Shown here: piece after piece, positions 35,117 through 45,831 of the stretch
Position numbering within the stretch: the stretch's first letter is position 1
Layout of the letters: every line of letters starts with the position of its first letter
Source of the DNA: Boseongicola sp.
GTDB lineage: Bacteria; Pseudomonadota; Alphaproteobacteria; Rhodobacterales; Rhodobacteraceae
Length of the DNA stretch: 58,046 bases
Direction of reading: 5' to 3'
Assembly: GCA_028824715.1 (NCBI GenBank)
Contig: JAPPCV010000009.1
Location: 1 to 58,046 of the forward strand
The notes under the pieces: model-generated
Seen by the model: only the letters and a program-made list of their open reading frames with translations
Databases searched by the model: none
Told to the model about the DNA's origin: nothing
Program-made: the position numbers and the translations under genes

Positions 35117-35145
35117 TTTCATATTTCTAGAAATATGAAAATGAC
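35112..35145. promoter_or_regulatory. 34-bp perfect palindrome at the arsR start (operator)
   Basis: The two 17-base halves are exact reverse complements. The left half starts GTCATTTTC and the centre is TTTCTAGAAA. It covers the arsR translation start, so a bound ArsR dimer (or two) would block transcription and the palindromic mRNA could also hide the start codon. Its length is greater than a single ArsR dimer site needs. Confidence 0.8.
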
Positions 35146-35257
35146 AATGGTTGTCAATGAATTTGTGCACAGGGCAACGATCTGGAAGACCAGATAGGCG
35201 TCACGGGTCAGGCTGGCGGTCGTTCATCGCGCGCAATCGCTCGGTCGAAGTCACCGA

Positions 35258-36170
35258 TCAAGCTTCCAGGATCACCATGTGGATCGGCTCGCCCCGGGCA
35301 AGGGCATTGATCTGCTCGAAGACGTCCCTGAACTGCAATTCGAGCTCGTCTTCCGTCACGCAGCCGATGTGAGGGGTCGGCAAGACGTAGGGCAGGCTCA
35401 GCAGGACATGCGTCGGATCCGGGGGCGGCACGGTTACGAACACATCGGTTGCAACCAGAGGGCGGCCGTTCCACGCATCCGATTCAAGCTTGCCAGGTTC
35501 GATGAGACCTGCCCGGGACGTGTTGAACAGAAGAGAGCGATCAGCCATCGCAGCCAGATCGGCACCGGTGACAATTCCGCGTGTCTCCGGCGTACGGCGA
35601 ACATGAAGGCTGACGATGTCGGACGTCGCGAAAAACGCCTCGCGGCGCTCGGCAACTCGCCACCCGCCCATCCGGGCGGGCGCGCGGCCTTCCCTTGATC
35701 CCCGCCACTGAACATCCATGCCGGTCGCGTCTGCATGTCCCGCAACCACGCCAGCAATGCGTCAATGGTCATACAGTCCCCGCCGCCGGCCACGAAGCGT
35801 TCGGCCGACACTTGCTTGCCAGTTCCCTGCCCGAATCGGGTTCGCTTGATCTGGAATCTGCCTCCAGCTCGCCAGAATCAGCGCCAGCGTCAATTCGGTC
35901 GTTTCATGGGAAGGCAGCAGCGTCCACACGCGAATGCGCGCCCCGCAGAGAAATCAACCTGAGGTTGGGCTACCGGTCAAGAAGTTCCGCCGCGATCCGG
36001 GACCTGTCGCGGATGAGCACCACCGCTTCGGCAGGGAGCACCCGGCCGGCAGGTGCCGAAGCGTGCGTTTCGTAATCGGTCCAGACCATGACATCGTGAC
36101 CATCCAGCAGTTCGAAACACGGCAAGGTCCCAAGCGTGTCGAACCAGTCGCCAAGGATGTGAACTCTCAT
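35258..36170 (-). pseudogene. Decayed D-2-hydroxyacid dehydrogenase
   Basis: The N-terminus MRVHILGDWFDTLGTLPCFE...DGHDVMVWTDY is at 35970-36170. A middle part (LTLALILASWRQIPDQ, GNWQASVGRTLRG) reads in another frame around 35800-35920. The C-terminal part (AFFATSDIVSLHVRRTPETRGIVTGADLAAM ... LLFNTSRAGLIEPG ... PTPHIGCVTEDELELQFRDVF) is at 35258-35640. The pieces follow the order of a D-3-phosphoglycerate-dehydrogenase-like enzyme of about 310 residues, but much of the Rossmann GxGxxG region is missing and at least two frameshifts are needed. The gene is dead. An intact relative is at 37064-38002. Confidence 0.78.
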
Positions 36171-36347
36171 GCCTCAAGCCTGCCTCCATTGCCCTTGCTG
36201 CCAGCACGCGCCACGCGTCGTGAAGGAAGCCAGGGACACTTGCCGCCTGCCTCCCGCAGTTTTCGAGCAAGGAGCGTTCAGGAGCGTGGTCAATTGACTC
36301 GGGAGCCTGTAGGAGGTGCTGGAGTCGGCAGCGGCACCAGGCGACCC

Positions 36348-36950
36348 ATGGACAAGGGCCTTTCCGATCTGAAGAAACGCCTCGGCGCATGCAACCACTG
36401 CACCGCGCGCTTCGCGGCAACGGCCACAGGACATCGGCCGCGGCCGGTTGTCTGGTTCGAATCCACCGCCCGCCTTCTTGTCGCCGGACAGGCGCCCGGT
36501 CGGCAAGTGCATGAGATCGGCATTCCCTTCAAGGACAGGTCGGGTGATCGTCTCCGCAGCTGGATGGGTGTCGACGAGCTGACGTTTTACGACACCTCGC
36601 GCGTTGCCATTGTGCCAATGGCATTCTGCTTTCCCGGCTACGGCGCCAGTGGCAGCGACCTGCCGCCGCCCGCCGTCTGCGCGGAGACATGGAGGGCTCG
36701 CGTGCTCGACAGCCTGCCAGCCATCCGGCTCACGCTGCTCATTGGCGCCCATGCGCATGCCTGGCACCTCGGACTCCCCCGCAATGCCCGGGTGACCGAG
36801 ACCGTCCGCGACTGGAGATCCCGACTTCCGGACGCGTTTCCCCTGCCCCACCCGTCTTGGCGAAACACGGCCTGGCTCAACTCCAATCCATGGTTTGAGA
36901 CGGACCTGCTTCCCGAGCTCAAGGTCCGTGTGCAGGAAGCGCTCGCTTGA
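36348..36950 (+). CDS. Uracil-DNA glycosylase family protein
   Basis: A 200-residue protein of the uracil-DNA glycosylase superfamily. The active-site region is VAGQAPGRQVHEIGIPFKDR (motif 1, GxAPGxxE-like with H-E), and LPLPHPSWRN is the C-terminal HPS motif near residue 175. A Cys pair (ACNHCTARF) near the N-terminus would be part of the Fe-S ligands in related families, but the later cysteines are not obviously placed. It matches a proteobacterial subgroup annotated only as UDG family; base specificity is unknown. ATG 36348 chosen by homology; no good ribosome binding site. Confidence 0.78.
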   Translation: MDKGLSDLKKRLGACNHCTARFAATATGHRPRPVVWFESTARLLVAGQAPGRQVHEIGIPFKDRSGDRLRSWMGVDELTFYDTSRVAIVPMAFCFPGYGASGSDLPPPAVCAETWRARVLDSLPAIRLTLLIGAHAHAWHLGLPRNARVTETVRDWRSRLPDAFPLPHPSWRNTAWLNSNPWFETDLLPELKVRVQEALA

Positions 36951-37063
36951 TGGGCACTCCATGGCAACGCTGTGCCAGACGGCAACAGTAATGCACTTTC
37001 GCAAACGGCATGCAGCCATGCCCAGGTGCCGTCAGGCAGTCACGATTTGTCCGCGACGAAACG

Positions 37064-38002
37064 TCAGTATCCGAGGCGCCGGTCGACGAGATGCAGAAGC
37101 GGCTCTCCTGCCTCGCCACGGCGAATGTTCTCTACAATGACTCCGACGGCCGTGTCCGGTCGGGTGGCGGACGCGATATGCGGTGTCACGGTTATGCCCG
37201 GATGAGCCCAGAAGGGGTGATCGCAAGGCAAGGGTTCTTCGCGAAAGACGTCAAGCGTCGCATGCGCAATGTGGCCGCTGTCAAGAGCTGCGAGCAGCGC
37301 GTCATCGTCGATCAGCGGACCGCGTCCAGGATTGATCAGGATGGCCCCCTTCGGCAGGAGAGCAAGCCGCTCCGAATTCATGAGCTCCTCTGTTGCGGGC
37401 GTGAGCGGCAGAAGGAGAATCAGCAGTTCGGCCCTGCAAAGCGCTTCGTCGAGACCGTCTGCTCCCGAAAGGCATGTAACCCCCGGCACGTCCTTCGCGC
37501 TCCTGCTCCAGCCGGTTACGGGAAAGCCAAGGCCCGAAAGCGCCTCGCCTACGGCGCGGCCAAGTATGCCCAACCCCAGGATCGTCAACGGTCGTTCGCG
37601 CGCAAGCGGCGGCACGCAAGGTTCCCAGGCCGGTTCGCGGCGGCAGACGTCCCTGTCGATGCCGAGATGATGCCGCAGCGCGTGGGCAACGCACCATTCG
37701 ACCATTCCATCGGTCAGCCCCGGATCCACCATGCGTGCGAGCGGTGCGGTCAAGGTCTCGTTGGTGACCACGCTTTCCACGCCCGCCCAGAGATTCAGGA
37801 CCGCCTTGGCGCCCGTGAACGGCGAGAAGTCCTTCATGTCGCTCCACGGTGCATAGACGATGTAGTCAATTGTCTCGGGTGATCGAGGCGCTCCCTCGTG
37901 AATTACTTCTGCCTCGATTCCAGCATCGGTCAGCGCGGCTGGCAAGAGTTCACCATATTCCTCCCAGTCCATGCGCTGTCCGGAAAGCAGGACACTTATC
38001 AA
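37064..38002 (-). CDS. ghrA: Glyoxylate/hydroxypyruvate reductase A-like (GhrA) D-2-hydroxyacid dehydrogenase
   Basis: A 312-residue NAD(P)H-dependent 2-ketoacid reductase. The Rossmann motif is LTILGLGILGRAVGEAL; the catalytic Arg is in LINPGRGPLID, the Glu in FREEPLP, and the His in VTPHIASAT. The start is a TTG at 38002 that overlaps the rodA stop (TTGA), with AGGTGG seven bases upstream; ISVLLSGQRMDWEEY after it matches the GhrA start, and no closer ATG retains it. It is thus translationally coupled to rodA, an odd pairing of cell-wall and central-metabolism genes. Confidence 0.85.
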   Translation of the reverse strand: MISVLLSGQRMDWEEYGELLPAALTDAGIEAEVIHEGAPRSPETIDYIVYAPWSDMKDFSPFTGAKAVLNLWAGVESVVTNETLTAPLARMVDPGLTDGMVEWCVAHALRHHLGIDRDVCRREPAWEPCVPPLARERPLTILGLGILGRAVGEALSGLGFPVTGWSRSAKDVPGVTCLSGADGLDEALCRAELLILLLPLTPATEELMNSERLALLPKGAILINPGRGPLIDDDALLAALDSGHIAHATLDVFREEPLPCDHPFWAHPGITVTPHIASATRPDTAVGVIVENIRRGEAGEPLLHLVDRRLGY

Positions 38003-39141
38003 TTGCGCCACCTGTAGACGTGCGCAGACTGCACAAGGCCGAAGGCCATCATCAGTACCAGTAGGGCCGACCCGCCATAGGAGACAAGCGGAAGAGGAAC
38101 TCCCACCACCGGGGCAAGTCCCACGACCATCGAGATGTTCACCAGGACATGAAGAAACAGTGCCGCCGACACGCCCAGAGTGAGCAGCGCCCCAAAGCGA
38201 TTCTTGTTCCCAAGCGCCGACAGGACGCACACGAAAATGATCAGGCCGTAAAGTGACAGAAGGGAAAACCCTCCGACAAATCCAAACTCTTCGGCAAGCG
38301 TCGTGAAAATGAAGTCCGTGTGTTTCTCCGGCAGGAAGTTCAGGCGTGACTGCGTGCCTTGCATGAAACCCTTTCCGGCCCACCCGCCGGAACCCAGCGC
38401 AATCTTGGACTGCGTGATGTGATAGCCCGCACCAAGGGGATCGATCGAGGGGTCAAGAAATATGTTGATGCGACGGTACTGGTAGTCCTGCAGGATTTGC
38501 CAATCCGTGCCGCGTGAAAGGAAGACCGTGAACACCATCCCCGCCGCCGCGCCGGCCACGCCCAGGAAATACCACCAGCTCACGCCGGCGCAGAACATCA
38601 CGATGCCGCTGCCCACGACCAGGAGCACCATCGTGCCCAGGTCAGGTTGTCTGAAGATGATCGCTGCCGGGATGAGAATCAGGATCAGCGGCACAAGAAC
38701 CCATTGTGGTCGCGACACGCTCGAGAGCGGCAACCAGTCGTAATAGGCCGCCAGACACATCACGAGCGCGATCTTCATCATTTCCGACGGCTGAAACTGG
38801 ATGAATCCGAGATCAATCCAGCGCTGGGCACCCATGCCAACGGTCCCAAAGAACTCCACCATGACAAGGAGCACGAGAGCAAAGGCATATGCCAGCCCAG
38901 AAACCGAGCGCCAGAACCAGATCGGCACAAGACCGATCAACAGCATCAGGACGAGACCCGCCGCGAACCGCACGATGTGTGGTTCTGCCCAGCGGGACAC
39001 GTCCCCGCCCGCCGCCGAAGTCAGCATCAGGAATCCCACGGAGGCAACCGCAGTCAGCAGGACCACAAGCGGCCAGTTGACATGAAGGAGCTTGCGCGCG
39101 CCTCTCGGAATGAACCGTACCCTGTACTCGAGAAAGCTCAT
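37999..39141 (-). CDS. rodA: Rod-shape peptidoglycan polymerase RodA
   Basis: A 380-residue SEDS-family glycosyltransferase with about ten membrane segments, polymerising lipid II with PBP2 in the elongasome. Typical parts: FIQFQPSEMMKIALVMCLA, QPDLGTMVLLVVGSGIVMF, GSGGWAGKGFMQGTQSRLNFLPEKHTDFIF and PLPLVSYGGSALLVLM. The catalytic Asp region (W..QPDLGT) is conserved. ATG overlaps the mrdA stop by 4 bp; it is downstream of mrdA in the mre operon. Confidence 0.94.
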   Translation of the reverse strand: MSFLEYRVRFIPRGARKLLHVNWPLVVLLTAVASVGFLMLTSAAGGDVSRWAEPHIVRFAAGLVLMLLIGLVPIWFWRSVSGLAYAFALVLLVMVEFFGTVGMGAQRWIDLGFIQFQPSEMMKIALVMCLAAYYDWLPLSSVSRPQWVLVPLILILIPAAIIFRQPDLGTMVLLVVGSGIVMFCAGVSWWYFLGVAGAAAGMVFTVFLSRGTDWQILQDYQYRRINIFLDPSIDPLGAGYHITQSKIALGSGGWAGKGFMQGTQSRLNFLPEKHTDFIFTTLAEEFGFVGGFSLLSLYGLIIFVCVLSALGNKNRFGALLTLGVSAALFLHVLVNISMVVGLAPVVGVPLPLVSYGGSALLVLMMAFGLVQSAHVYRWRN

Positions 39142-41078
39142 GCCCTGCTCGCTTCCTGGACCGGTTTCTGTCGCGGGCGCAGCACCATCTCTCGATGCTG
39201 CTGTCGAATCGCTTCCCGCTGGTCCGGCGGATAGGCTGTCAGTGGCGGAATGCCCCCGGACAGCGCATAAAGCAGGATGTCTCGTGCCGGCAGTGCCACG
39301 AGTGCGCCGCTGCTGCCGTGTTCTATGACCACGGCAATAGCGTATTTCGGCTTGTTGTACGGCGCGAATGCAACAAAGAGGCCGTGGTCCCGCAGATGCC
39401 GGGGGAGCTCTTCGTTCTTCGTGACCCCCCGATCGCGCTCGGCTTCAGAGATGCTGCGCACCTGACTGGTCCCAGTCTTGCCAGCCATGAGGAATTCTTC
39501 GGCAACGATCCGCGCCCTCCGTGCCGTTCCCCTTGGGCCATTGACCACGTTGTACATGGCCCGCCGGACCAATTGCATCAGGCCTTCGGGCAAATCGAGC
39601 TCTGCAGCCGGCTCGACCGATGTCTCGACGCCGTCAATCGACTTGATCAAGCGTGCCTTGACCGCACGCATGCTCGCAATGCGCGCGGTCATGACCGCGA
39701 GTTGCAACGGCGTGGTCAAAACGTCGCCTTGCCCGATGCCCGCATTCAATGTCTCGCCCTGAAGCCAGCCTTCGCCGCGAACGCGTGCCTTCCACTTGAT
39801 GGACGGCACGATTCCGGACCGTACGGCCGACACGGGAATGTCAGGGCGCTGCCCCAACCCGAACTCTGCGCATAGTTCCGCGATGCGATCGATTCCGACG
39901 CGGCGGGCAACCTCGTAGAAATAGACGTCGCAGGATTGGGAAATTGCCATGTCAAGATCCATCTGGCCGTGGCCGCCGGATCGCCAGCAATGGAACTTGC
40001 GCCCCCCGAACTCCAAGTGCCCAGGGCAATGTATGGTGTCGCGCGGACCCAGCACCCCGGCCCGCAAGGCAGCCAGCGCGGTCATCATCTTGAACGTGGA
40101 ACCCGGCGGATATTGTCCTTGAACGGATCTGTTGAACAGAGGCACGTTGGCGTGGTCGCGAAGCGCGCCATAGTCCTTCACCGAAATCCCGCGCACGAAC
40201 AGGTTCGGATCAAAGGACGGCGACGAGACCATGGCCCGAATGCCGCCGGTCTCAACGTCAATGACGACCGCACTGCCGCTTTCGTCCGCAAGCCGCGCCT
40301 GCGCATAGTTCTGAAGCGCATGATCAACCGTCAGCTGCAGGTCGCTTCCCGGAACGGATTCATCGCGACCAAGCTCCCGCATGACGCGGCCTGCTGCGCT
40401 GACTTCGATCCTGCGGAGGCCGGCACGCCCGCGGAGATCGGTCTCGCGCTTTGCCTCGATTCCGATCTTGCCGAACTGATACCCCGGAACCTGCAGGACG
40501 GGGTCCGGCGATTCCACGCGGGACAGGTCGCTTTCGCTGACCGGCCCGACATAACCGACCACGTGCGCAAAATCAGACCCCAATGGATACACGCGCGACA
40601 AGCCGACTTCCGGCGTGATGCCGGGCAGGGCTGGCGCGTTGACCGCGATTTCCGCGACATCTTCCCAGGTCAGTTGGTCGGCAAGCGTAACCGGCACGAA
40701 CGGGCTCCGGCGATGCATCTCCTTCAATGCGCGCTCGAGCATGCTTTCATCAAGCTCTACAAGCCGGCGGACCTTGGCGATGGTCTCTTCCACGTCACCG
40801 GCATCCTCTCGCACGATGACAATCCGGTAATTCTGGCCGTTTTCCGCGACAGGGATTCCGTGCCGGTCGAATATCTTGCCCCGACGTGGAGAAATGAGGC
40901 GCACGTTGACGCGGTTGTCCTCGGCCAGAAGCTGGTAGTTTGCCGTCTCGTGCACCTGCAGCTGACGCATCCTCAGCACCAAGGTTCCCAAGAGGGCAAG
41001 CTGGCCACCGCCCAGCACGAGCGCGCGCCGCGAGATTATTCCGGCACTCTCGTCGGATTCTGCCCACGAGCGACTCAT
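39138..41078 (-). CDS. mrdA: Penicillin-binding protein 2 (elongation transpeptidase)
   Basis: A 646-residue transpeptidase. One N-terminal membrane anchor (GGGQLALLGTLVLRMRQLQV) precedes the pedestal domain and the transpeptidase domain with the active Ser in PPGSTFKMMTA (SxxK), the SxN motif in AISQSCDVYFYEV (S-x-C variant), and KTGTSQVR (KTG). It cross-links peptidoglycan during cylindrical growth with RodA, MreC and MreD. Lies between mreD (12 bp upstream) and rodA (4-bp overlap). Confidence 0.94.
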   Translation of the reverse strand: MSRSWAESDESAGIISRRALVLGGGQLALLGTLVLRMRQLQVHETANYQLLAEDNRVNVRLISPRRGKIFDRHGIPVAENGQNYRIVIVREDAGDVEETIAKVRRLVELDESMLERALKEMHRRSPFVPVTLADQLTWEDVAEIAVNAPALPGITPEVGLSRVYPLGSDFAHVVGYVGPVSESDLSRVESPDPVLQVPGYQFGKIGIEAKRETDLRGRAGLRRIEVSAAGRVMRELGRDESVPGSDLQLTVDHALQNYAQARLADESGSAVVIDVETGGIRAMVSSPSFDPNLFVRGISVKDYGALRDHANVPLFNRSVQGQYPPGSTFKMMTALAALRAGVLGPRDTIHCPGHLEFGGRKFHCWRSGGHGQMDLDMAISQSCDVYFYEVARRVGIDRIAELCAEFGLGQRPDIPVSAVRSGIVPSIKWKARVRGEGWLQGETLNAGIGQGDVLTTPLQLAVMTARIASMRAVKARLIKSIDGVETSVEPAAELDLPEGLMQLVRRAMYNVVNGPRGTARRARIVAEEFLMAGKTGTSQVRSISEAERDRGVTKNEELPRHLRDHGLFVAFAPYNKPKYAIAVVIEHGSSGALVALPARDILLYALSGGIPPLTAYPPDQREAIRQQHREMVLRPRQKPVQEASRA

Positions 41079-41090
41079 TTTCCCCCTTTC

Positions 41091-41618
41091 TCAGGACCGC
41101 TTTCTGTCCCCAGGATGCAGCTTTCTGATGCCGAGAACGCGCTCGGACAGAAGAACGACAACCGGATAGAACAGGATGGCAAACCCTAAGTGAATGATCG
41201 TCACGTCCATGCCGGCATGACCGGAACCGGACAGCAATAGCATCGAGGTCTCCACGACTTTCATCACCAGGACCACAGCCGCAATCAGCAGCCATTCCGT
41301 GAACAACGTCGCCGCAATCGCCCGTGCGCGTCGTCCGCGAAGGAACTCGCCGGCAAGAACCACGAGAGCCGCCCACAGCCCGGGAGGGCGCATGAACAGT
41401 ATGTCGGCAATCAGGAAAACCGCTGCCAGAAGAAGCGCAGGCACGTATTCGGGGCGCCTGACGACCCAGGCAAAGGCCATGACAAGAACGAGTTCCTGGC
41501 CAGGCACCCAGTCGTCGGGACCGATGTCCAAGGGCAGCAGCTGGACAAACCCCGCGACGCCTGCCAGCAGGAAAAAACCCGCGCGAAACAGCCAGACACG
41601 GCTCACGAAGTCAGCCAT
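41091..41618 (-). CDS. mreD: Rod-shape-determining protein MreD
   Basis: A 175-residue membrane protein with five to six hydrophobic segments, for example WAALVVLAGEFLRGRR and AATLFTEWLLIAAVVLVMKV. It belongs to the elongasome. The ATG at 41618 (MADFVSRVW) has GGGGGAG about seven bases upstream; an in-frame ATG at 41624 is too close to that site. It overlaps mreC by 8 bp and precedes mrdA. Confidence 0.88.
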   Translation of the reverse strand: MADFVSRVWLFRAGFFLLAGVAGFVQLLPLDIGPDDWVPGQELVLVMAFAWVVRRPEYVPALLLAAVFLIADILFMRPPGLWAALVVLAGEFLRGRRARAIAATLFTEWLLIAAVVLVMKVVETSMLLLSGSGHAGMDVTIIHLGFAILFYPVVVLLSERVLGIRKLHPGDRKRS

Positions 41619-42522
41619 CGGCATTCTCCCCCGCCGCCCGCACGGCTTCGACCGGCGGCAACAGCGGACCAACCAGGACCGCCGGAGCATCCAGGTTCTC
41701 AACCGGAGGGCTGCGAAGCACACGAAGGAACCCCATGCGGTCGTAGTCGGCTGCAAGCCGCAGCCTCAGGCGACCGTTGCGGTCCAGCACGACATTCCCG
41801 ACCAGCAAGCCCGCCGGAAGCACGCGACCGGCACCGGATGAGACGACTCGATCGCCCGGCCGCACGTCATCCGGGGCGTCAATGAGTTCCAGGACCGGCA
41901 ATAGGGAATTGTCGCCCGAAAGAAGCGCATTTTGGCCCGATGGCTGAATGGTGACGGGAACGCGGCTTGCGCTGTCCGTCAAGAGCAGCACCCGGCTTGA
42001 ACGCTGCCCAACTCCAAGGATTCGGCCGACAAGTCCGAGTCCGTCCGTAACGGCCCATCCGTCAGCTATTCCGTCGCGCGCGCGCCCGACATTCAGCAGC
42101 ACCGAATGACGGTATGGTGAGCCGCTGTCGGCAATGACCTTGCCCGTGACTACGGTCAGTGCCGGGTCCAGACGGGCCCTGTTCAAGTTCAGCAGCCTGG
42201 CGTTCTCCTGCTCCAGTTGCAGCGCTGTCTCTCTCCAGGCCTTCAGCCGGCGAAGTTCGTCGCGCAATTCGCGGTTCTGACGCTGAAGAACGGCGTAGGA
42301 CTGAATCTGCGTTGCCAGCTTGACCGTCTCCGTGACCGGCACCAGGGCCCACTCCAGATGCGTCACGACGAAATCGATGACGGCAATCCGCATGCGCTCG
42401 GCCCGTGACGTGTCGCTCCGCCAAAGAACGAAGCCGGCAAGAAGGACAAACACCAGGCAGCCGACGGCCATGTGCCTGATCGGACGAAAATAGTCGACCT
42501 TCTTGTCGTTTCGCCGTGCCAC
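41611..42522 (-). CDS. mreC: Rod-shape-determining protein MreC
   Basis: A 303-residue bitopic protein: a membrane anchor (VGCLVFVLLAGFVLW), a coiled coil (LQRQNRELRDELRRLKAW...LQLEQENARLLNLN) and a periplasmic beta-rich domain (SVLLNVGRARDGIADGWAV, DRVVSSGAGRVLPAGLLVG). It activates PBP2. The start is taken as the GTG at 42522, which begins at the family VAR-like N-terminus; a longer ATG at 42552 would add ten atypical residues. It lies 120 bp after mreB. Confidence 0.9.
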   Translation of the reverse strand: MARRNDKKVDYFRPIRHMAVGCLVFVLLAGFVLWRSDTSRAERMRIAVIDFVVTHLEWALVPVTETVKLATQIQSYAVLQRQNRELRDELRRLKAWRETALQLEQENARLLNLNRARLDPALTVVTGKVIADSGSPYRHSVLLNVGRARDGIADGWAVTDGLGLVGRILGVGQRSSRVLLLTDSASRVPVTIQPSGQNALLSGDNSLLPVLELIDAPDDVRPGDRVVSSGAGRVLPAGLLVGNVVLDRNGRLRLRLAADYDRMGFLRVLRSPPVENLDAPAVLVGPLLPPVEAVRAAGENADG

Positions 42523-42642
42523 GATCCTACTTTGGCAACATCCTTGTATCACGCCAATGGCACTTGATCATGCCATCTGGTCCGGGAGGAATCGACACTG
42601 CGATATCCACAATGCGGGAATACAGAAAGATGTGCCTCCCTT

Positions 42643-44009
<1,367 letters not shown>

Positions 44010-44345
44010 TCAAAACATGCGTCCCCCGACAGGGACATCCTTGTCCGGCTTCAACAGCACAACCTCCCCGTCATCGTCCGGCACTCCCAGCACGAGTATT
44101 TCCGACATGACCGGCCCGATCTGACGTGGCGGGAAGTTCACGACCGCAAGCACCTTGCGCCCCTCAAGCGTCTCGACATCGTAGTGCCGCGTGATCTGTG
44201 CGGAACTTTTCCTGACACCGAGGTCCGGCCCGAAATCGACCCAGATCTTGAACGCGGGCTTTCGCGCCTCCGGGAAAGGCTCCGCGCGCGTGATCTCGCC
44301 GACGCGAATGTCGACCTTCATGAATTCCTCGAAGCTGATCGTCAT
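44010..44345 (-). CDS. csaA: CsaA-like tRNA-binding domain protein
   Basis: A 111-residue single-domain protein of the EMAP/CsaA OB-fold family: FMKVDIRVGEITRAEPFPEARKPAFKIWVDFG, RKSSAQITRHY and GRKVLAVVNFPPRQIGPVMSEILVLGV. Homologues bind tRNA and have chaperone-like activity. Its ATG overlaps the proC stop by 4 bp. Confidence 0.92.
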   Translation of the reverse strand: MTISFEEFMKVDIRVGEITRAEPFPEARKPAFKIWVDFGPDLGVRKSSAQITRHYDVETLEGRKVLAVVNFPPRQIGPVMSEILVLGVPDDDGEVVLLKPDKDVPVGGRMF

Positions 44346-45160
44346 TTTCCAAGCTCCCGGCTTCTTCTGGCGGCGGCGCTGACGGCCTGCGAGACAAGGG
44401 CGGGAAATCCCGTGGCATCGTCCATCAGGATGTTCAGCGCAGCCTCGGTGGTCCCGCCCGGAGACGTGACGTTGACACGAAGCTGCCCCGGACCCTCCGG
44501 CGAGGTCTCGGCCAGCGCGCCCGCACCGACCACGGTCGAACGCGCGAGCGTAAGTGCCAGCTCCGGTGAAAGGCCCTCCGCCTGCCCGGCCGCCGCGAGC
44601 GCTTCGATGAGATGAAAGACATAGGCCGGACCGGACCCGGACACGGCCGTGACCGCGTCCATGTCCGCCTCCCGATCCAGACGCACGGTCTGGCCAACGG
44701 CCGACAGGAGTTCCTCTCCCATGTCCATGCCGACCTCGGAAACCCGATCATTGCAGACGAGCGCCGTGATGCCCCGCCCGATTGCGGCAGGCGTGTTTGG
44801 CATCGCGCGAATGACCGGTGTAGATGATCCAAGCGCCGATTCGAACCGCTCAAGCGTCGTCCCCGCCGCAACCGACAGGAACAGTGTTTCCTTGCGTCCC
44901 CCGAACTGCCGCACCGACTCCAAGGCCGTGTCCATCGTCTGGGGCTTGACCGCAACCACGACGAACGCCGGCGAAGCAGGCAGGTCGGCATTCAGGTTCA
45001 CGCCAACGAGCGCACGCAGATCGTCGGAAGGTGCCGGATCGACCACCCAAACGGCGCTCTTGTCCATGCCTTGCCCGATCCACCCCCTAAGCAATGCGCC
45101 GCCCATCTTGCCGCAGCCAAGAAGAACGAGGCCACGATGCGCGACATCTCCTGTTTCCAT
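44342..45160 (-). CDS. proC: Pyrroline-5-carboxylate reductase
   Basis: A 272-residue NAD(P)H-dependent enzyme that makes the last step of proline synthesis. LVLLGCGKMGGALLRGW is the nucleotide motif; RAMPNTPAAIGRGITAL and VTAVSGSGPAYVFHLIEALA with TSPGGTTEAAL are ProC signatures. ATG 45160 has GGGAGG eight bases upstream. A longer frame to 45565 lacks family similarity. Confidence 0.95.
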   Translation of the reverse strand: METGDVAHRGLVLLGCGKMGGALLRGWIGQGMDKSAVWVVDPAPSDDLRALVGVNLNADLPASPAFVVVAVKPQTMDTALESVRQFGGRKETLFLSVAAGTTLERFESALGSSTPVIRAMPNTPAAIGRGITALVCNDRVSEVGMDMGEELLSAVGQTVRLDREADMDAVTAVSGSGPAYVFHLIEALAAAGQAEGLSPELALTLARSTVVGAGALAETSPEGPGQLRVNVTSPGGTTEAALNILMDDATGFPALVSQAVSAAARRSRELGK

Positions 45161-45330
45161 GGCGAGCCTCCCATTCCGGTTCACCCCCCCTATCCCATTC
45201 CGGCACCGTGCCGACATCCGTTTTCGCGGGACCGCAATGGAAAACCGGGTCGCCAGTCCGGCGGCCCGGCTTCCAGTGCGCCCGCGATCAGCAAAGGAGG
45301 AGACAAAGTTGCGGACGCAGCAATCCCTGT

Positions 45331-45831
45331 TCAGGCGCGGCCATAGGCCTCTGTCATGGCGACATCCATTGCACGTTCCGGCGATTCCTTGCCCCACGTA
45401 GCAAGTTGAAACGCCGGGTAGAAGCGTTCGGCCGCCTGCACGGCGGTCCGGATCATCGTGTCGACCTGCTCGGCGCTCGCTGACTGGTCTCCGGCCAGCA
45501 CGAGGCCATATCGCCATGCCATCAGCTTCTGGGACCGCCAGAACGCGAACGCTCCTGACCAGCACATGTCATTGGTCCGGTTCAGCACCTCGTAGAGCGC
45601 GCCCATCCGGTCCGTCGGCGGGTCGATTTCGAAGGTGCAGATCAATCGCAGTGTCTCGTCATGCGGAGACCAGGCAAGGGTAATGGAATACGTCCGCCAC
45701 TGCCCTTCGATCGCCATTGCGATCTGGTCTTCCGCAAACCGGTCGAACTCCCACTCGTGACGCTCGGCCACGTGTTCGACCATGTCGATCGGGTGCAGGT
45801 CTTCAGTGATGTGCTGCTCGGTCAGCGACAT
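45331..45831 (-). CDS. YbjN domain-containing protein
   Basis: A 166-residue soluble protein of the YbjN/type III secretion chaperone-like fold: HPIDMVEHVAERHEWEFDRFAEDQIAMAIEGQW, then ICTFEIDPPTDRMGALYEVLNR, NDMCWSGAFAFW and LMAWRYGLVLAG. Common next to proC in Rhodobacterales; exact role unknown. ATG 45831 (MSLTEQHITED) is chosen by family length; an ATG at 45888 is possible. Confidence 0.85.
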   Translation of the reverse strand: MSLTEQHITEDLHPIDMVEHVAERHEWEFDRFAEDQIAMAIEGQWRTYSITLAWSPHDETLRLICTFEIDPPTDRMGALYEVLNRTNDMCWSGAFAFWRSQKLMAWRYGLVLAGDQSASAEQVDTMIRTAVQAAERFYPAFQLATWGKESPERAMDVAMTEAYGRA

